Of a stretch of 64,000 bases of DNA, positions 1-8,518 are shown piece by piece. The notes below the pieces were generated by a model that was given only the letters and a program-made list of their open reading frames with translations, ran no database searches and had not been told where the DNA came from. This stretch comes from SIG607 sp045605385 (GTDB lineage: Bacteria > Bacillota > Clostridia > Oscillospirales > Acutalibacteraceae). Numbering within the stretch: position 1 is the stretch's first letter; every line of letters starts with the position of its first letter. Position numbers and translations under genes: made by a program. The stretch spans positions 118,132 through 182,131 of the forward strand of contig JAZUPW010000039.1 of assembly GCA_045605385.1 (NCBI GenBank). Reading direction: 5' to 3'.

Positions 1-459
1 AATACCCAATTTATCGTATTCACCGTATAAGAATTCTTCACACAGTTTACTTGCCATTTCATAAGCATTTTTTGTGGAAAAAGATTCACTTGAAACAGTT
101 GTGTCAGAGAATCTGTCACAGGCGCGTTTTCCAATAGGAATAAACTGCGCGTCCATTTCTTTAGCCAAACGGAATATATTAGCGTTATATCCGCCTGCAA
201 GACCTCGGTCACCCGCAATTATAATAAGTTTTGTGCGGTCACCGTTTTCTCTTAAAAAGGGACTCTGCGAACAGTCTTTACTTGAAGCCAAATGATTAAT
301 TACCGCTTCAAAACTTTCGGCATACTGGCGGCTTTTGAACATAGCCTCGTTTGCACGTCTTATTTTAGAAGATGCAACAAGTCCCATTGCCTTTGTTAAA
401 TGCAGGGTGGAATTTACGCTTTTAATTCGGTTACGAAGACCTTTGGTATCAGAAGGCAT
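1..459 (-). CDS. atpG: ATP synthase F1 gamma subunit, partial (N-terminal part)
   Basis: The central stalk subunit that turns inside the alpha3beta3 head of F1F0-ATP synthase. The frame reads from an ATG at 457-459 to the window edge, giving 153 residues of a protein that is normally about 285-300. The N-terminus has the expected gamma pattern: positively charged start, then an initial helix with a KAMGLVASSKIRRA stretch that enters the catalytic head, and later a GDRGLAGGYNANI segment typical of gamma. A Shine-Dalgarno AGAGGTGA precedes the ATG. It follows atpA directly, so it is the next gene of the operon; atpD and atpC should lie beyond the left edge. Identity is secure; only the C-terminal helix is missing. 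Confidence 0.95.
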   Translation of the reverse strand, partial: MPSDTKGLRNRIKSVNSTLHLTKAMGLVASSKIRRANEAMFKSRQYAESFEAVINHLASSKDCSQSPFLRENGDRTKLIIIAGDRGLAGGYNANIFRLAKEMDAQFIPIGKRACDRFSDTTVSSESFSTKNAYEMASKLCEEFLYGEYDKLGI

Positions 460-465
460 ATTTTA

Positions 466-1956
466 TCACCTCTGCATTTCGCCAAGGGCTGTTTCTAATA
501 CTTTAATATCTTCATCTTCAAAATAACCCGATTCAAAACGTTCAAGAAGACTTGTATATTTAGTTTCAAGACGCTCAAAAAGGTCTTTTTCATAAACTTT
601 AACGTCTTTAACGGCAACGTTGTTTAAGAAACCGTGAATAACGGCATAAACAATAGCAACCTGACATCCAACGCGAACGGGGCAGTTGCGGTTTTGTTTT
701 AATACTTCAACAATTCTTTCGCCCAATGCAAGACGTGATTTAGTATCGGCATCCAAATCGCTTCCGAACTGCGCGAAAGCGGCAAGTTCGCGGTACTGTG
801 AATAAAGAAGTTTAAGTTCGCCCGAAACCTTTTTCATAGCTTTAAGTTGTGCAGAACCGCCAACACGGCTAACCGATATACCAGGGTTAATAGCAGGCAT
901 AATGCCAGCGTGGAAAAGTTCGGTTTCAAGGAATATCTGACCGTCTGTAATTGAAATTACGTTGGTAGGAATATATGCCGAAACGTCACCTGCCTGAGTT
1001 TCTATAATGGGCAAAGCGGTAATAGAACCGCCGCCGTATTCTTCGCTTACACAAGCGGCGCGCTCAAGCAAACGTGAATGCAAATAGAAAACGTCACCAG
1101 GGTATGCTTCACGGCCGGGAGGACGGCGGATTAGAAGTGAAAGTGCGCGGTAAGCAACTGCGTGTTTAGATAAATCATCATAAATAATAAGCACGTCTTT
1201 GCCTTGCTCACGGAAATATTCAGCCATAGCACAGCCACTGTAGGGGGCTATGTACTGAAGCGGAGCGCTTTCACTTGCCGTTGCAGAAACAATAATGGTA
1301 TATTCCATTGCACCTGCTTTTGCCAGTTCATTTGCAAGTTGAACAACCGAGGTGCTTTTTTGTCCTATAGCAACGTATATACAAAGCACACCTGTGTTTT
1401 TTTGGTTAATAATTGTATCAATAGCAATTTCGGTTTTACCTGTCTGGCGGTCACCAATAATAAGTTCACGCTGACCGCGGCCAATAGGTATCATACTGTC
1501 AATGGCTTTAATACCTGTCTGCAACGGTACCGAAACGCTTTTACGCTGAATTATACCCGGAGCTTCCGATTCAATAGGGCGTGTATCCTTGCAGTCTGCA
1601 GGGCCTTTGCCGTCAATTGGTTCACCCAAAGCGTTAACAACTCTTCCAAGCAACGCTTCACCTACGGGTACTGAAAGCACTTTGCCTGTACGCTTAACGG
1701 TGCTTCCTTCACGAATGTTATTAGTATCTGAAAGTACGGCAACCGAAACAGTTTCATCTTCAAGATTCTGTGCAAGACCAACACTGCCGTCTTCAAATTC
1801 AAGCAGTTCACTTGCCATACAGTCGCGAATACCGTAAACTCGGGCAATACCGTCACCAACAAGAATAACAGTGCCTGTTTCTTTCATATCTACTTTAGCG
1901 CTGTAGTTTCGTATTTGTTCTTTTATTATATTTCCGATTTCCTGTGTCTGATTCAT
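466..1956 (-). CDS. atpA: ATP synthase F1 alpha subunit
   Basis: Non-catalytic nucleotide-binding subunit of the F1 head. The 496 residues are close to the usual 500. The N-terminal beta-barrel domain is followed by the Walker A motif GDRQTGKT at residues 168-175 and the family signature around the PAINPGISVSRVGGSAQ stretch. It overlaps the end of atpH by four bases and is followed closely by atpG, fitting tight translational coupling in the atpI-B-E-F-H-A-G order. Nothing unusual is seen in the nucleotide site. Confidence 0.97.
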   Translation of the reverse strand: MNQTQEIGNIIKEQIRNYSAKVDMKETGTVILVGDGIARVYGIRDCMASELLEFEDGSVGLAQNLEDETVSVAVLSDTNNIREGSTVKRTGKVLSVPVGEALLGRVVNALGEPIDGKGPADCKDTRPIESEAPGIIQRKSVSVPLQTGIKAIDSMIPIGRGQRELIIGDRQTGKTEIAIDTIINQKNTGVLCIYVAIGQKSTSVVQLANELAKAGAMEYTIIVSATASESAPLQYIAPYSGCAMAEYFREQGKDVLIIYDDLSKHAVAYRALSLLIRRPPGREAYPGDVFYLHSRLLERAACVSEEYGGGSITALPIIETQAGDVSAYIPTNVISITDGQIFLETELFHAGIMPAINPGISVSRVGGSAQLKAMKKVSGELKLLYSQYRELAAFAQFGSDLDADTKSRLALGERIVEVLKQNRNCPVRVGCQVAIVYAVIHGFLNNVAVKDVKVYEKDLFERLETKYTSLLERFESGYFEDEDIKVLETALGEMQR

Positions 1957-2492
1957 TTGCCCATCACTTCCTTTGCAGTTTTTAATTTTTGCTTAAGACT
2001 ACCGTCGTAAACTTTACCGTCGATTTCTGCAACTATTCCGCCTATAAGCGATGCATCGGTTTCAATTTGTAAAGAAACGTTTTTGCCTGAAATCTCGGTA
2101 AATTTTTCTTTAAGTCTTTCTATATCGTTGCTTTCAAGAGGCGCGGCAGTGCGCACAAAAACAGTAACAAGATTTTTTTCTTCTTCATAAAGGGAAGAAA
2201 AATCCTGCACACATTCAAAAAAATCGTTTATATGACCGTTAGCAACAAGAACGCTGATAAACGACCTGACAAGTTCGGGCTGCGTTTCGCCTATAGCCGA
2301 ATTAAGCATGGCAATACGTTCGCTCTTAGGACTTGCAGGGGAAGACAAAACGTTAAAATATTCTTTGTTTTCGCAGAATATTTCGTTTAAATCTTTTAAA
2401 GCGGCATTAACCTCATCAAGTTTGTTTTGTTCCTTTGCAAGAGAAAACAATGCGCCTGCATATTCTTTACTTATCGCTGACATCGTTTTCAC
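1953..2492 (-). CDS. atpH: ATP synthase F1 delta subunit
   Basis: Peripheral stalk subunit (OSCP family) that ties the b dimer to the top of the F1 head. It has 179 residues, the normal size. The N-terminal helical domain begins with the typical SKEYAGALFSLAKEQ pattern, and the C-terminal half has the IGGIVAEIDGKVYDGSLKQKL segment characteristic of delta. The start overlaps the end of atpF by 26 bases and the end overlaps the start of atpA by four, so translation is probably coupled. Confidence 0.95.
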   Translation of the reverse strand: MKTMSAISKEYAGALFSLAKEQNKLDEVNAALKDLNEIFCENKEYFNVLSSPASPKSERIAMLNSAIGETQPELVRSFISVLVANGHINDFFECVQDFSSLYEEEKNLVTVFVRTAAPLESNDIERLKEKFTEISGKNVSLQIETDASLIGGIVAEIDGKVYDGSLKQKLKTAKEVMGK

Positions 2493-2982
2493 CTATTTCA
2501 TTTATAAATGAATCTAATAATGCCTTGTGATCCTGTTCGTTAATCTCACGCGAAAGAATTTTTTCACTTAACACTGTAGATACACTTATAATTTCATCTT
2601 TAATCTCAGCCTGTGCCTTCTTGCGTTCAAGTTCTGCTTCTGCCTCTGCGGTTCTTAAAATAGAATCGGCTTTACTCTGGGCATCTTTTATAAGAGCATC
2701 TCCGCGAGAAACGGCAATAGCCGAAGCATCGTCAATAATGCTCTGAGCCTGAACTGAAGCGGCGCTAAGTTTTTCTTCATAAGTTTTCTTGTTTTGTAAA
2801 GCTTCTTCTTCGGCTTTTGCGGCGGCTTCATATTGACCGTCAATATCTGCCTGACGCTCTGCCACTACCTTTTTTACAGGCGCAAAGAGAAATTTTTTAA
2901 GTATAAGAAAAATTATAAGAAGGTTGCAAAGAGAAATGAGGATTGCCCATATATTAACGGAAATAACCTCTAATGATTGCAT
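2467..2982 (-). CDS. atpF: ATP synthase F0 b subunit
   Basis: Membrane-anchored stator subunit. The 171 residues show one N-terminal transmembrane helix (about residues 9-28), then the KKFLFAPVKKVV transition and a long charged, Ala/Glu/Lys-rich coiled coil with no breaks, as in bacterial b subunits. It lies between atpE and atpH in the canonical operon order and overlaps atpH by 26 bases. Confidence 0.95.
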   Translation of the reverse strand: MQSLEVISVNIWAILISLCNLLIIFLILKKFLFAPVKKVVAERQADIDGQYEAAAKAEEEALQNKKTYEEKLSAASVQAQSIIDDASAIAVSRGDALIKDAQSKADSILRTAEAEAELERKKAQAEIKDEIISVSTVLSEKILSREINEQDHKALLDSFINEIGENDVSDK

Positions 2983-2999
2983 AAATGTTCAACTCCGAA

Positions 3000-3284
3000 T
3001 TATCCAATAGTGCTCATAAGAATGTCAACAAAGATGTTCGGTGCAACGAATATAAGCAAAATTGCAATAACCAATGCATAAAGACCTGTAGTTTCTGCAA
3101 TAGCGCAACCCATAAGCATAGTGGTAGTAACACTACCTTTACATTCGGGCTGACGGCCTATAGCTTCACAAGCTTTTGCAACAGCGTTACCTTCGCCTAT
3201 ACCGGGGCCAATACCTGCTATCATAGCAGCACCTGCTCCCAAAGCACAACAACCTAAAATAATACCAATAGCAATTTCTAACAT
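3000..3284 (-). CDS. atpE: ATP synthase F0 c subunit with two-carboxylate ion site
   Basis: Rotor-ring proteolipid: two transmembrane helices joined by a polar loop containing the conserved RQPE (residues 44-47). I place the start at the ATG at 3282-3284, preceded by GGAGG, giving 94 residues. Ion-binding residues can be read directly: Glu31 in helix 1 (GIGEG), Glu64 in helix 2 (AIAETTGLY), with Thr65, Thr66 and Tyr69 beside it. Na+-type c subunits such as that of Ilyobacter have Gln in the helix-1 position. The Glu/Glu pair matches the variant described in Fusobacterium nucleatum, which is Na+-driven. Na+ coupling here is therefore inferred from residues, not shown. Confidence 0.96.
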   Translation of the reverse strand: MLEIAIGIILGCCALGAGAAMIAGIGPGIGEGNAVAKACEAIGRQPECKGSVTTTMLMGCAIAETTGLYALVIAILLIFVAPNIFVDILMSTIG

Positions 3285-3302
3285 TTTTATTACCTCCAAT
3301 TT

Positions 3303-4211
3303 TTATTTAGCAGAAATTGATTTTTGCTTTCTTTTTAATTTTCTTTTTTCATATTCATCCGCAGGAAAACCTCCGGCAATATAAAGCATAGTAAGCATTG
3401 CAAAAATAAATGCCTGAAGACATCCGCTGAATAAATCAAAGTAAAGTGATAAAACAGCGGGCAGACCTATTTGCAGAAAAGGAAACTCACCTAAAATACC
3501 GGGTAACCAACCAAGTATCATTTTTGTAAGACCGCTTAATCCCGTTCCTATTAATACCGATATAACAACACCCGAAAGTATGTTTCCGTAGTGACGGAAA
3601 GCCATTGAAATAGGTGTTGCTACTTCGCTTATAATATTAAGCGGAGCCAAAAAAGCAACGGGCTCGGCAAAACCTTTTATATACTGAAGCGGTCCCGCTT
3701 TCATTTTGTAATAGGTTATTAATATAAATACCAATATTGCCCAACCGCCTGTAATGTTAACATCTGATGTAGGCGGATAAAGACCTATAAGCGTAAGCAA
3801 ACTCGAAAAGGCGGAAAGACCTAAAATACCTGCAATAAAAGGCGCAAAACCTTTAAAATAGTCACCCATATTTTCTTTAACAAGGCCTTCGCATTTTTCA
3901 ACAATCCATTCAGCAAAGTGCTGACGCCGTGTGTTTGGATTTTTTGCAATGCCGTGCGTCATATAAAGGCATAAGCCTAAAAGAGTTATTATAACTATGG
4001 CAGAATTTACAATAGATTCGGTAACAAGTAAATCCTGAAACGGCATTTTTATACTGAAGTAAACAAGTGCGCCCGAAACAGATATACCTTCGCTTAACGG
4101 CGAAGTGAGTATATTAAGCACCATACCGCATATAAGTGGAATTATTGCTATTGAAAGATAAACAATATCTATTACTATAAATTTTAAGTTTTTAGACTGC
4201 AATTTCTTCAC
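3303..4211 (-). CDS. atpB: ATP synthase F0 a subunit
   Basis: Stator membrane subunit that forms the two ion half-channels facing the c ring. The 302 residues contain five to six hydrophobic helices. The essential stator arginine is Arg206 in MAFRHYGN, and the PPTSDVN segment near 146-152 is typical. The start is ambiguous: a GTG at 4209-4211 is used here, but it has no well-spaced Shine-Dalgarno. A TTG at 4200-4202 lies six bases after GGGGTG and could be the real start, shortening the protein by three residues. It lies nine bases downstream of the atpI-like gene. Confidence 0.94.
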   Translation of the reverse strand: MKKLQSKNLKFIVIDIVYLSIAIIPLICGMVLNILTSPLSEGISVSGALVYFSIKMPFQDLLVTESIVNSAIVIITLLGLCLYMTHGIAKNPNTRRQHFAEWIVEKCEGLVKENMGDYFKGFAPFIAGILGLSAFSSLLTLIGLYPPTSDVNITGGWAILVFILITYYKMKAGPLQYIKGFAEPVAFLAPLNIISEVATPISMAFRHYGNILSGVVISVLIGTGLSGLTKMILGWLPGILGEFPFLQIGLPAVLSLYFDLFSGCLQAFIFAMLTMLYIAGGFPADEYEKRKLKRKQKSISAK

Positions 4212-4219
4212 CCCGAATA

Positions 4220-4609
4220 TTATGTGTCATTTTCTTTTGAATTAAATAAAGGATGCATAAAAACAGCAATTCTTGGAAAGAAAAGCGAAATTAACATAGC
4301 CCAAGTATTAAAAACAGAAATGAAAACGCCGATAGCAGCAAATGCAACAAGCATAAAGTTTCTTAAAGTTTGCGAAAGTTTTACAAAATCACGCATTTCT
4401 TTTTCGTCTTTCTTAACAGCCTTCTGAACCGTAAGCGCCATTAAAAAAAAGTTAAGCACAGAAGCAAAAATACCTAATACTGTGCCAAGTAATACCGAAA
4501 AAGACCATTCTTTTAAAAAGAAAAAGACTAAATTCATTATACCGCCAAGCAGTAAGGAAGATATTAAAATGTATAACGTTTCGCGTTTTACAACCGGCTC
4601 AATTTTCAT
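4220..4609 (-). CDS. atpI: AtpI-like small membrane protein of the ATP synthase operon
   Basis: A 129-residue protein with about four hydrophobic segments and charged loops, first in the ATP synthase operon where AtpI (a c-ring assembly aid) is normally found. Sequence conservation in this family is low, so position and topology carry much of the call. I chose the ATG at 4607-4609. The frame stays open upstream to 4681, but that stretch contains a consensus promoter (4650-4678), so the longer form would not be transcribed from it. Confidence 0.75.
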   Translation of the reverse strand: MKIEPVVKRETLYILISSLLLGGIMNLVFFFLKEWSFSVLLGTVLGIFASVLNFFLMALTVQKAVKKDEKEMRDFVKLSQTLRNFMLVAFAAIGVFISVFNTWAMLISLFFPRIAVFMHPLFNSKENDT

Positions 4610-4649
4610 TATTTTTTCAACCTGACCTTTAAAAACAACATTTGAGTCA

Positions 4650-4678
4650 ATTATAGCATAAAGTACCATAAAAGTAAA
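4650..4678 (-). promoter_or_regulatory. Promoter of the ATP synthase operon
   Basis: On the minus strand TTTACT (4673-4678), a 17-base spacer and TATAAT (4650-4655). The predicted start site near 4643 gives a leader of roughly 35 bases to the atpI start at 4609. Confidence 0.75.
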
Positions 4679-4700
4679 CAATTATTAAAAAATAAACTAA

Positions 4701-4732
4701 AAAACTGTGCAAAAAAATTTTCACACAGTTTT
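4701..4732 (-). terminator. Rho-independent terminator after the glycosyltransferase gene
   Basis: Arms AAAACTGTG (4701-4709) and CACAGTTTT (4724-4732). Read on the minus strand the hairpin spans the stop codon of the glycosyltransferase and is followed by a T-rich tract towards 4690. Confidence 0.7.
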
Positions 4733-6052
4733 ATTATTAATATCATCTATTTTTTTATTACTTTTATGTTCAATAGGTTTCCATTCAACCTTCATAAAAA
4801 GTGCGGCTAAAAGCGTAAATCTTCCTATAATATTAAACCACGGCCACATAAAAACATACCATATTTTTTTGAAAAAGCCAACTCTTTCCAAATTCTTGTT
4901 TTCAAGAATTAAAACATAAATTGCGTTAAACGTATCGTAAAAATAGTTAACACAAAAATCTATTACCACAAACATCAGCAGTATAAAAAGAATTTCCGAA
5001 AAGTTGGAAACGGTGAAATTTATTTTAAATAATTTAAAAACAGTTTTGCTAAGCGTTGCTTTTTCAAGCGTATTAAAATAAAGCAGGTTGGAAATAAATA
5101 AGCAAAGTTTTAAGAAAAACTTAATAACGGGGAAGGGGGTTATCTGGCAAAGCATATCGTAACAGGCAAAACGTTTTTGTTTGAAAATGCCTTTAAGTAA
5201 CCCAAAGGAAGATTCTTTAAACGCCATTAAGTGACCTTTAGACCAACGGATTCTTTGACGTAAAGCAGTTTTTAAATCGGTAGGCTGTTCATCGTAAAAT
5301 CTGGCGGCTTCGTTATAAGAAATTCTGTACCCCATTTTTACGGCATCGGCAGAAAAAGCGCGGTCTTCGGTAAAAGAGGTGTATTTCCACCCGTTTTTTA
5401 CAAGTTCGCTTGCAAAAAGAAAACCTGTACCCTGCAAATTAGTGGCAAGACGCAAAACCGAACGCGGACGGTGGTTCATACGGCAACAGCGCAGCCAGTG
5501 AAAGGCATAACTTGCGGCTATCCAACCATCGTTTAAATTCTTTGTGTTCCTATATGAAGTAATTATTTTTTCGCCTGAAGCAAAGGCTTCATTCATACGT
5601 GTTATATAATCGGGTTCTAAAAGATTATCGGCATCAAAAACAAAAAAGCCGTCGAAACTTTGTGTGCCGTAATCTTTTTCAATACATTCAAATAAATACT
5701 GCAAAGCGTAACCTTTTGTCCTTTTGGTTTCATCTTTTCGTTCATAACATATTGCGCCCATATTTCTTGCAATTTCGGCGGTGTTGTCGGTACAGTTATC
5801 GGCTACTACAAAAATTTTTATTTTATCTTTTTCGTAATCCTGATTGTTTATACTTTCAATAAGATTACCAATAACGGTTTCTTCGTTTCTTGCGGCAATT
5901 ACCACACCGTAATTAAAACGCTTTTCGGTTTCTTTGAATTTTCGGGTAAAAAACAAACCAATTCCCTTGTAAGCAATTTTATATAAAAGAAGAAAAGAAA
6001 TTATTTTTAAAATTATACTTATAATATCGTTTAAGTTTAAAAAAATATTCAT
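4721..6052 (-). CDS. Membrane glycosyltransferase, family GT2, processive-synthase type
   Basis: A 443-residue inverting family 2 glycosyltransferase with one N-terminal helix, a cytosolic catalytic domain and several C-terminal membrane segments. Visible motifs are the nucleotide-sugar site start (VVIAARNEE), the metal-binding DAD in FVFDADN, a TED-type acid site (FTEDRAF) and QRIRW, the Q-x-x-R-W box of processive synthases such as those making cellulose, hyaluronan or poly-N-acetylglucosamine. The start is the ATG at 6050-6052 after AGGAGGG. It stands alone with its own promoter and terminator, so the product cannot be deduced from context. Confidence 0.85.
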   Translation of the reverse strand: MNIFLNLNDIISIILKIISFLLLYKIAYKGIGLFFTRKFKETEKRFNYGVVIAARNEETVIGNLIESINNQDYEKDKIKIFVVADNCTDNTAEIARNMGAICYERKDETKRTKGYALQYLFECIEKDYGTQSFDGFFVFDADNLLEPDYITRMNEAFASGEKIITSYRNTKNLNDGWIAASYAFHWLRCCRMNHRPRSVLRLATNLQGTGFLFASELVKNGWKYTSFTEDRAFSADAVKMGYRISYNEAARFYDEQPTDLKTALRQRIRWSKGHLMAFKESSFGLLKGIFKQKRFACYDMLCQITPFPVIKFFLKLCLFISNLLYFNTLEKATLSKTVFKLFKINFTVSNFSEILFILLMFVVIDFCVNYFYDTFNAIYVLILENKNLERVGFFKKIWYVFMWPWFNIIGRFTLLAALFMKVEWKPIEHKSNKKIDDINNKTV

Positions 6053-6079
6053 AATCTTTCCTCCCTTTAGTATTTTGTA

Positions 6080-6109
6080 TTGCATATTGTATCATAATAA
6101 GTGTATAAT
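6080..6109 (+). promoter_or_regulatory. Promoter of ldhA
   Basis: Plus-strand TTGCAT (6080-6085), 18-base spacer, TATAAT (6104-6109), about 30 bases before the ATG at 6140. It shares its DNA with the divergent glycosyltransferase promoter. Confidence 0.6.
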
Positions 6110-6114
6110 GTCAA
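6086..6114 (-). promoter_or_regulatory. Promoter of the glycosyltransferase gene
   Basis: Minus-strand TTGACA (6109-6114), 17-base spacer, TACAAT (6086-6091). It overlaps the oppositely directed ldhA promoter, so the two genes may interfere with each other's transcription. Confidence 0.75.
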
Positions 6115-6139
6115 AAGAGTTATTAAAAGGAGCACTTTT

Positions 6140-7129
6140 ATGAAAATATTATTTTACGATACTAAGATATATGAAAAAGAAGCGTTCGATAAAATTATTA
6201 ATACTTACGAAGACGCAGAAATTGAATATTTAGAGGCCGATATATCGCGCCATACCGTTCGTTTAAGTAAGGGCTTCGATGCCGTTTGTGTTTTTGTAGC
6301 ATCAGACGTAAATAAAGAAATAATAGAAAAATTAAGCGAAAACGGTGTAAAACTTATATTACTTCGTTGCGCGGGTTATAATAACGTTGATTTAGATGCC
6401 GCAAAGAAACATAATATAAAGGTTATGAACGTGCCCGGTTACTCGCCTGAAGCGGTAGCAGAACACGCTATGGCTTTAGCGCTTGAAGTTAACCGAAAAC
6501 TTCATAAGGCGTATATAAAGGTAAGGGAAAACAATTTCAGCCTTATAGGTCTTACGGGTAAAACGCTTCACGGCAAAACCGCAGGAATTATAGGTACTGG
6601 TAAAATAGGCGCCGCTATGTGCAGAATTTGTGCCGGTTTTGGTATGAAGGTAATAGCGTTCGATATGTATCCTAACAAGGATTTGGATTTTGTAGAGTAC
6701 GTCACTTTAGATACATTACTTGAAAACAGCGACCTTATTTCGCTTCACTGTCCGCTTGTAGAAAGCACTTATCACTTAATAAACAGTGAAAGTATTGCAA
6801 AAATGAAAAAAGGCGTTATTCTTATAAACACTTCGCGCGGAGCGCTTATTAAAACCGAAGACCTTATTGCGGGAATAAGAGACCACCGCTTTTTCGGTGT
6901 GGGCCTTGACGTTTACGAAGAAGAGGACGAAAACGTTTTTGAAAACCGCGAAGACGATATTTTGGAAACAAGTATAACGGCAAGACTTCTTTCGTTCCCT
7001 AACGTTGTTGTAACTTCACATCAGGGATTTTTAACCGAAGAGGCACTTTCTTCTATTGCTTCCACAACAATAGAAAACGCTGTAAGTTTTGAAAAAGGGA
7101 ATATTATAGAAATTAATACGGTGGTATAA
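6140..7129 (+). CDS. ldhA: D-lactate dehydrogenase (D-2-hydroxyacid dehydrogenase family)
   Basis: Reduces pyruvate to D-lactate with NADH, a fermentative redox sink. The 329 residues show the NAD-binding GTGKIG motif in the middle, the SPEAVAEHAMAL helix preceding it, the catalytic Arg region NTSRGALI, the LDVYEEE segment with the catalytic Glu, and the catalytic His in VVTSHQGFLTEEAL. The DVYEEEDENVFENREDD insert and the HQGFLTEEAL end are close to the D-lactate dehydrogenases rather than to phosphoglycerate or formate dehydrogenases. Start chosen at the ATG at 6140 after AAAGGAGC. The DUF5662 gene follows three bases later. Confidence 0.88.
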   Translation: MKILFYDTKIYEKEAFDKIINTYEDAEIEYLEADISRHTVRLSKGFDAVCVFVASDVNKEIIEKLSENGVKLILLRCAGYNNVDLDAAKKHNIKVMNVPGYSPEAVAEHAMALALEVNRKLHKAYIKVRENNFSLIGLTGKTLHGKTAGIIGTGKIGAAMCRICAGFGMKVIAFDMYPNKDLDFVEYVTLDTLLENSDLISLHCPLVESTYHLINSESIAKMKKGVILINTSRGALIKTEDLIAGIRDHRFFGVGLDVYEEEDENVFENREDDILETSITARLLSFPNVVVTSHQGFLTEEALSSIASTTIENAVSFEKGNIIEINTVV

Positions 7130-7132
7130 AAA

Positions 7133-7669
7133 ATGAAGGCATTTAAACATTTTTGTACAATTACAAAACACAGACACAAAGTTATTGCGCATTGTTTTAA
7201 GGCTGGCATAGGCTTTCAAGGGCTGTTTCACGATTTATCAAAATATACTCCAACAGAATTTCTGGCAGGGGCTAAGTATTATCAGGGCGTAAGAAGTCCT
7301 AACGAGTGCGAACGAGAAACCAACGGATACTCTAAAGCCTGGATGCACCATAAGGGCAGAAACAAACACCATTTTGAATATTGGTGTGATTACAGCCCTA
7401 AAACAAGAAAAATGACACCTGTTAAAATGCCGCTTAAATACGTTGTTGAAATGTTTTGCGACCGAGTAGCGGCGGGGAAAATTTATCAGGGTAAAAACTA
7501 TACTTCTCAAAACCCAATTGACTATTTTTTAAAGGGTAAGCCAACAAGAAATATATATCCTGAAACATCAGACCTTTTAGAAAAACTTCTTGTTATGCTT
7601 AACGAAAAGGGCGAAGCAGAAACCTTCGCTTACATAAAAAATTTAATTAAAAGTAAAAAAGAGTATTAA
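7133..7669 (+). CDS. DUF5662 family protein (HD-like, unknown function)
   Basis: A 178-residue soluble protein. Histidines and acids are arranged as in the DUF5662 family: H..HDLSKYTPTEF near residues 34-45 and WMHHKGRNKHHFEYW near 64-78, then a Tyr-rich middle. The pattern suggests a metal-binding helical fold related to HD domains, but no reaction is established. It starts three bases after ldhA, so the two are probably co-transcribed, and it ends at a strong bidirectional terminator. Confidence 0.75.
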   Translation: MKAFKHFCTITKHRHKVIAHCFKAGIGFQGLFHDLSKYTPTEFLAGAKYYQGVRSPNECERETNGYSKAWMHHKGRNKHHFEYWCDYSPKTRKMTPVKMPLKYVVEMFCDRVAAGKIYQGKNYTSQNPIDYFLKGKPTRNIYPETSDLLEKLLVMLNEKGEAETFAYIKNLIKSKKEY

Positions 7670-7670
7670 G

Positions 7671-7702
7671 AAAAACGCGTTTCTTTTTAGAAACGCGTTT
7701 TT
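7671..7702. terminator. Bidirectional terminator
   Basis: Perfect 13-bp arms AAAAACGCGTTTC (7671-7683) and GAAACGCGTTTTT (7690-7702) with a six-base loop, between the convergent DUF5662 and AraC genes. A-tracts and T-tracts on the two sides serve both strands. Confidence 0.85.
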
Positions 7703-7703
7703 C

Positions 7704-8489
7704 TTATCTGCTGTTGTTTTTATATTCGCTTGGGGTAAAGCCGGTTTTGGCTTTAAAGGTTTTAGAAAAATGATATATGTCACAAAAGCCTAATTGTTCG
7801 GCAATTTCTTTAATAGACACCTTTTTGTCGTACAACAAATCCTTTGCTTTTTGCATTTTAAAATTAACAATGTATTCTTTTGGAGAAACAGAATATTTTT
7901 GCAAAAACAATTTTTCAAAATAACGTTGGCTTATTCCAAGAAACTGTGAAACTTCATTTAATCTGAATGTTGTGCTTAAACAGTTTTCCTTTATATATGT
8001 AACGGCTTTGGATAATTGTTGCGACTTTTCACTGTCTAAATATGTAAAATGCTGTTTAATAAGCGCGGTAACAATTTCATAAAATAAGGCTTTGCATTCC
8101 GCAAGCGAGGCGGGGTGTTGTTTTTTACGGCATTTTATAGCATTTTCAAAATAAGCGGGGATAGGTGAGTCTTGTTGAAGTTTTATCAAAAAAGGTCGCA
8201 CAGGAGTGTTTACCATTTCAAAATCACAACACAGAACTACGCTTTCTGGTGAATTGTCAAGGTCTATTTTATAGTTTTCTCCCTTTGGGGTGAATAAAAT
8301 CGACATAGGGGTAGCGGTTATTGTTTTGTCTTTAAAATAATATGTTTCGCTGCCGCTTATTGTAAGCACAAATCCGTGGTGAAGTCTTGAAGGGTTATGG
8401 TGCGGATAATACTCCTTTAACATAACGCATGAAGTAACAGAATTTAATTCGGAAATACACAGATTTTTTAAAAAATTTAATTCTTCCAT
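7704..8489 (-). CDS. AraC family regulator, divergent from the glycyl radical cassette
   Basis: A 261-residue one-component regulator: an N-terminal cupin-like sensing half (about residues 20-110) and a C-terminal pair of helix-turn-helix motifs (about 160-258) ending with FCDIYHFSKTFKAKTGFTPSEYK, the AraC signature. The start is the ATG at 8487-8489 after GGCGGTG; a longer open frame would run through the divergent promoter region. It is transcribed away from the EamA transporter and glycyl radical enzyme, and an 11-bp inverted repeat lies between them, so it is the likely controller of that cassette. The inducer is unknown. Confidence 0.9.
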   Translation of the reverse strand: MEELNFLKNLCISELNSVTSCVMLKEYYPHHNPSRLHHGFVLTISGSETYYFKDKTITATPMSILFTPKGENYKIDLDNSPESVVLCCDFEMVNTPVRPFLIKLQQDSPIPAYFENAIKCRKKQHPASLAECKALFYEIVTALIKQHFTYLDSEKSQQLSKAVTYIKENCLSTTFRLNEVSQFLGISQRYFEKLFLQKYSVSPKEYIVNFKMQKAKDLLYDKKVSIKEIAEQLGFCDIYHFSKTFKAKTGFTPSEYKNNSR

Positions 8490-8518
8490 ACAAATTACAC
8501 CGCCTTTGAATATAGAAT

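Noticed and set aside
1204..1674. 156-residue open frame opposite atpA
   Set aside because: It is antisense to a highly conserved gene, lacks a ribosome site and has a low-complexity Cys/Asn/Thr-rich translation typical of a shadow frame.
4610..4681. Longer N-terminus for the AtpI-like protein
   Set aside because: The extra codons overlap a consensus promoter and the predicted transcription start, and the added residues do not fit the family.
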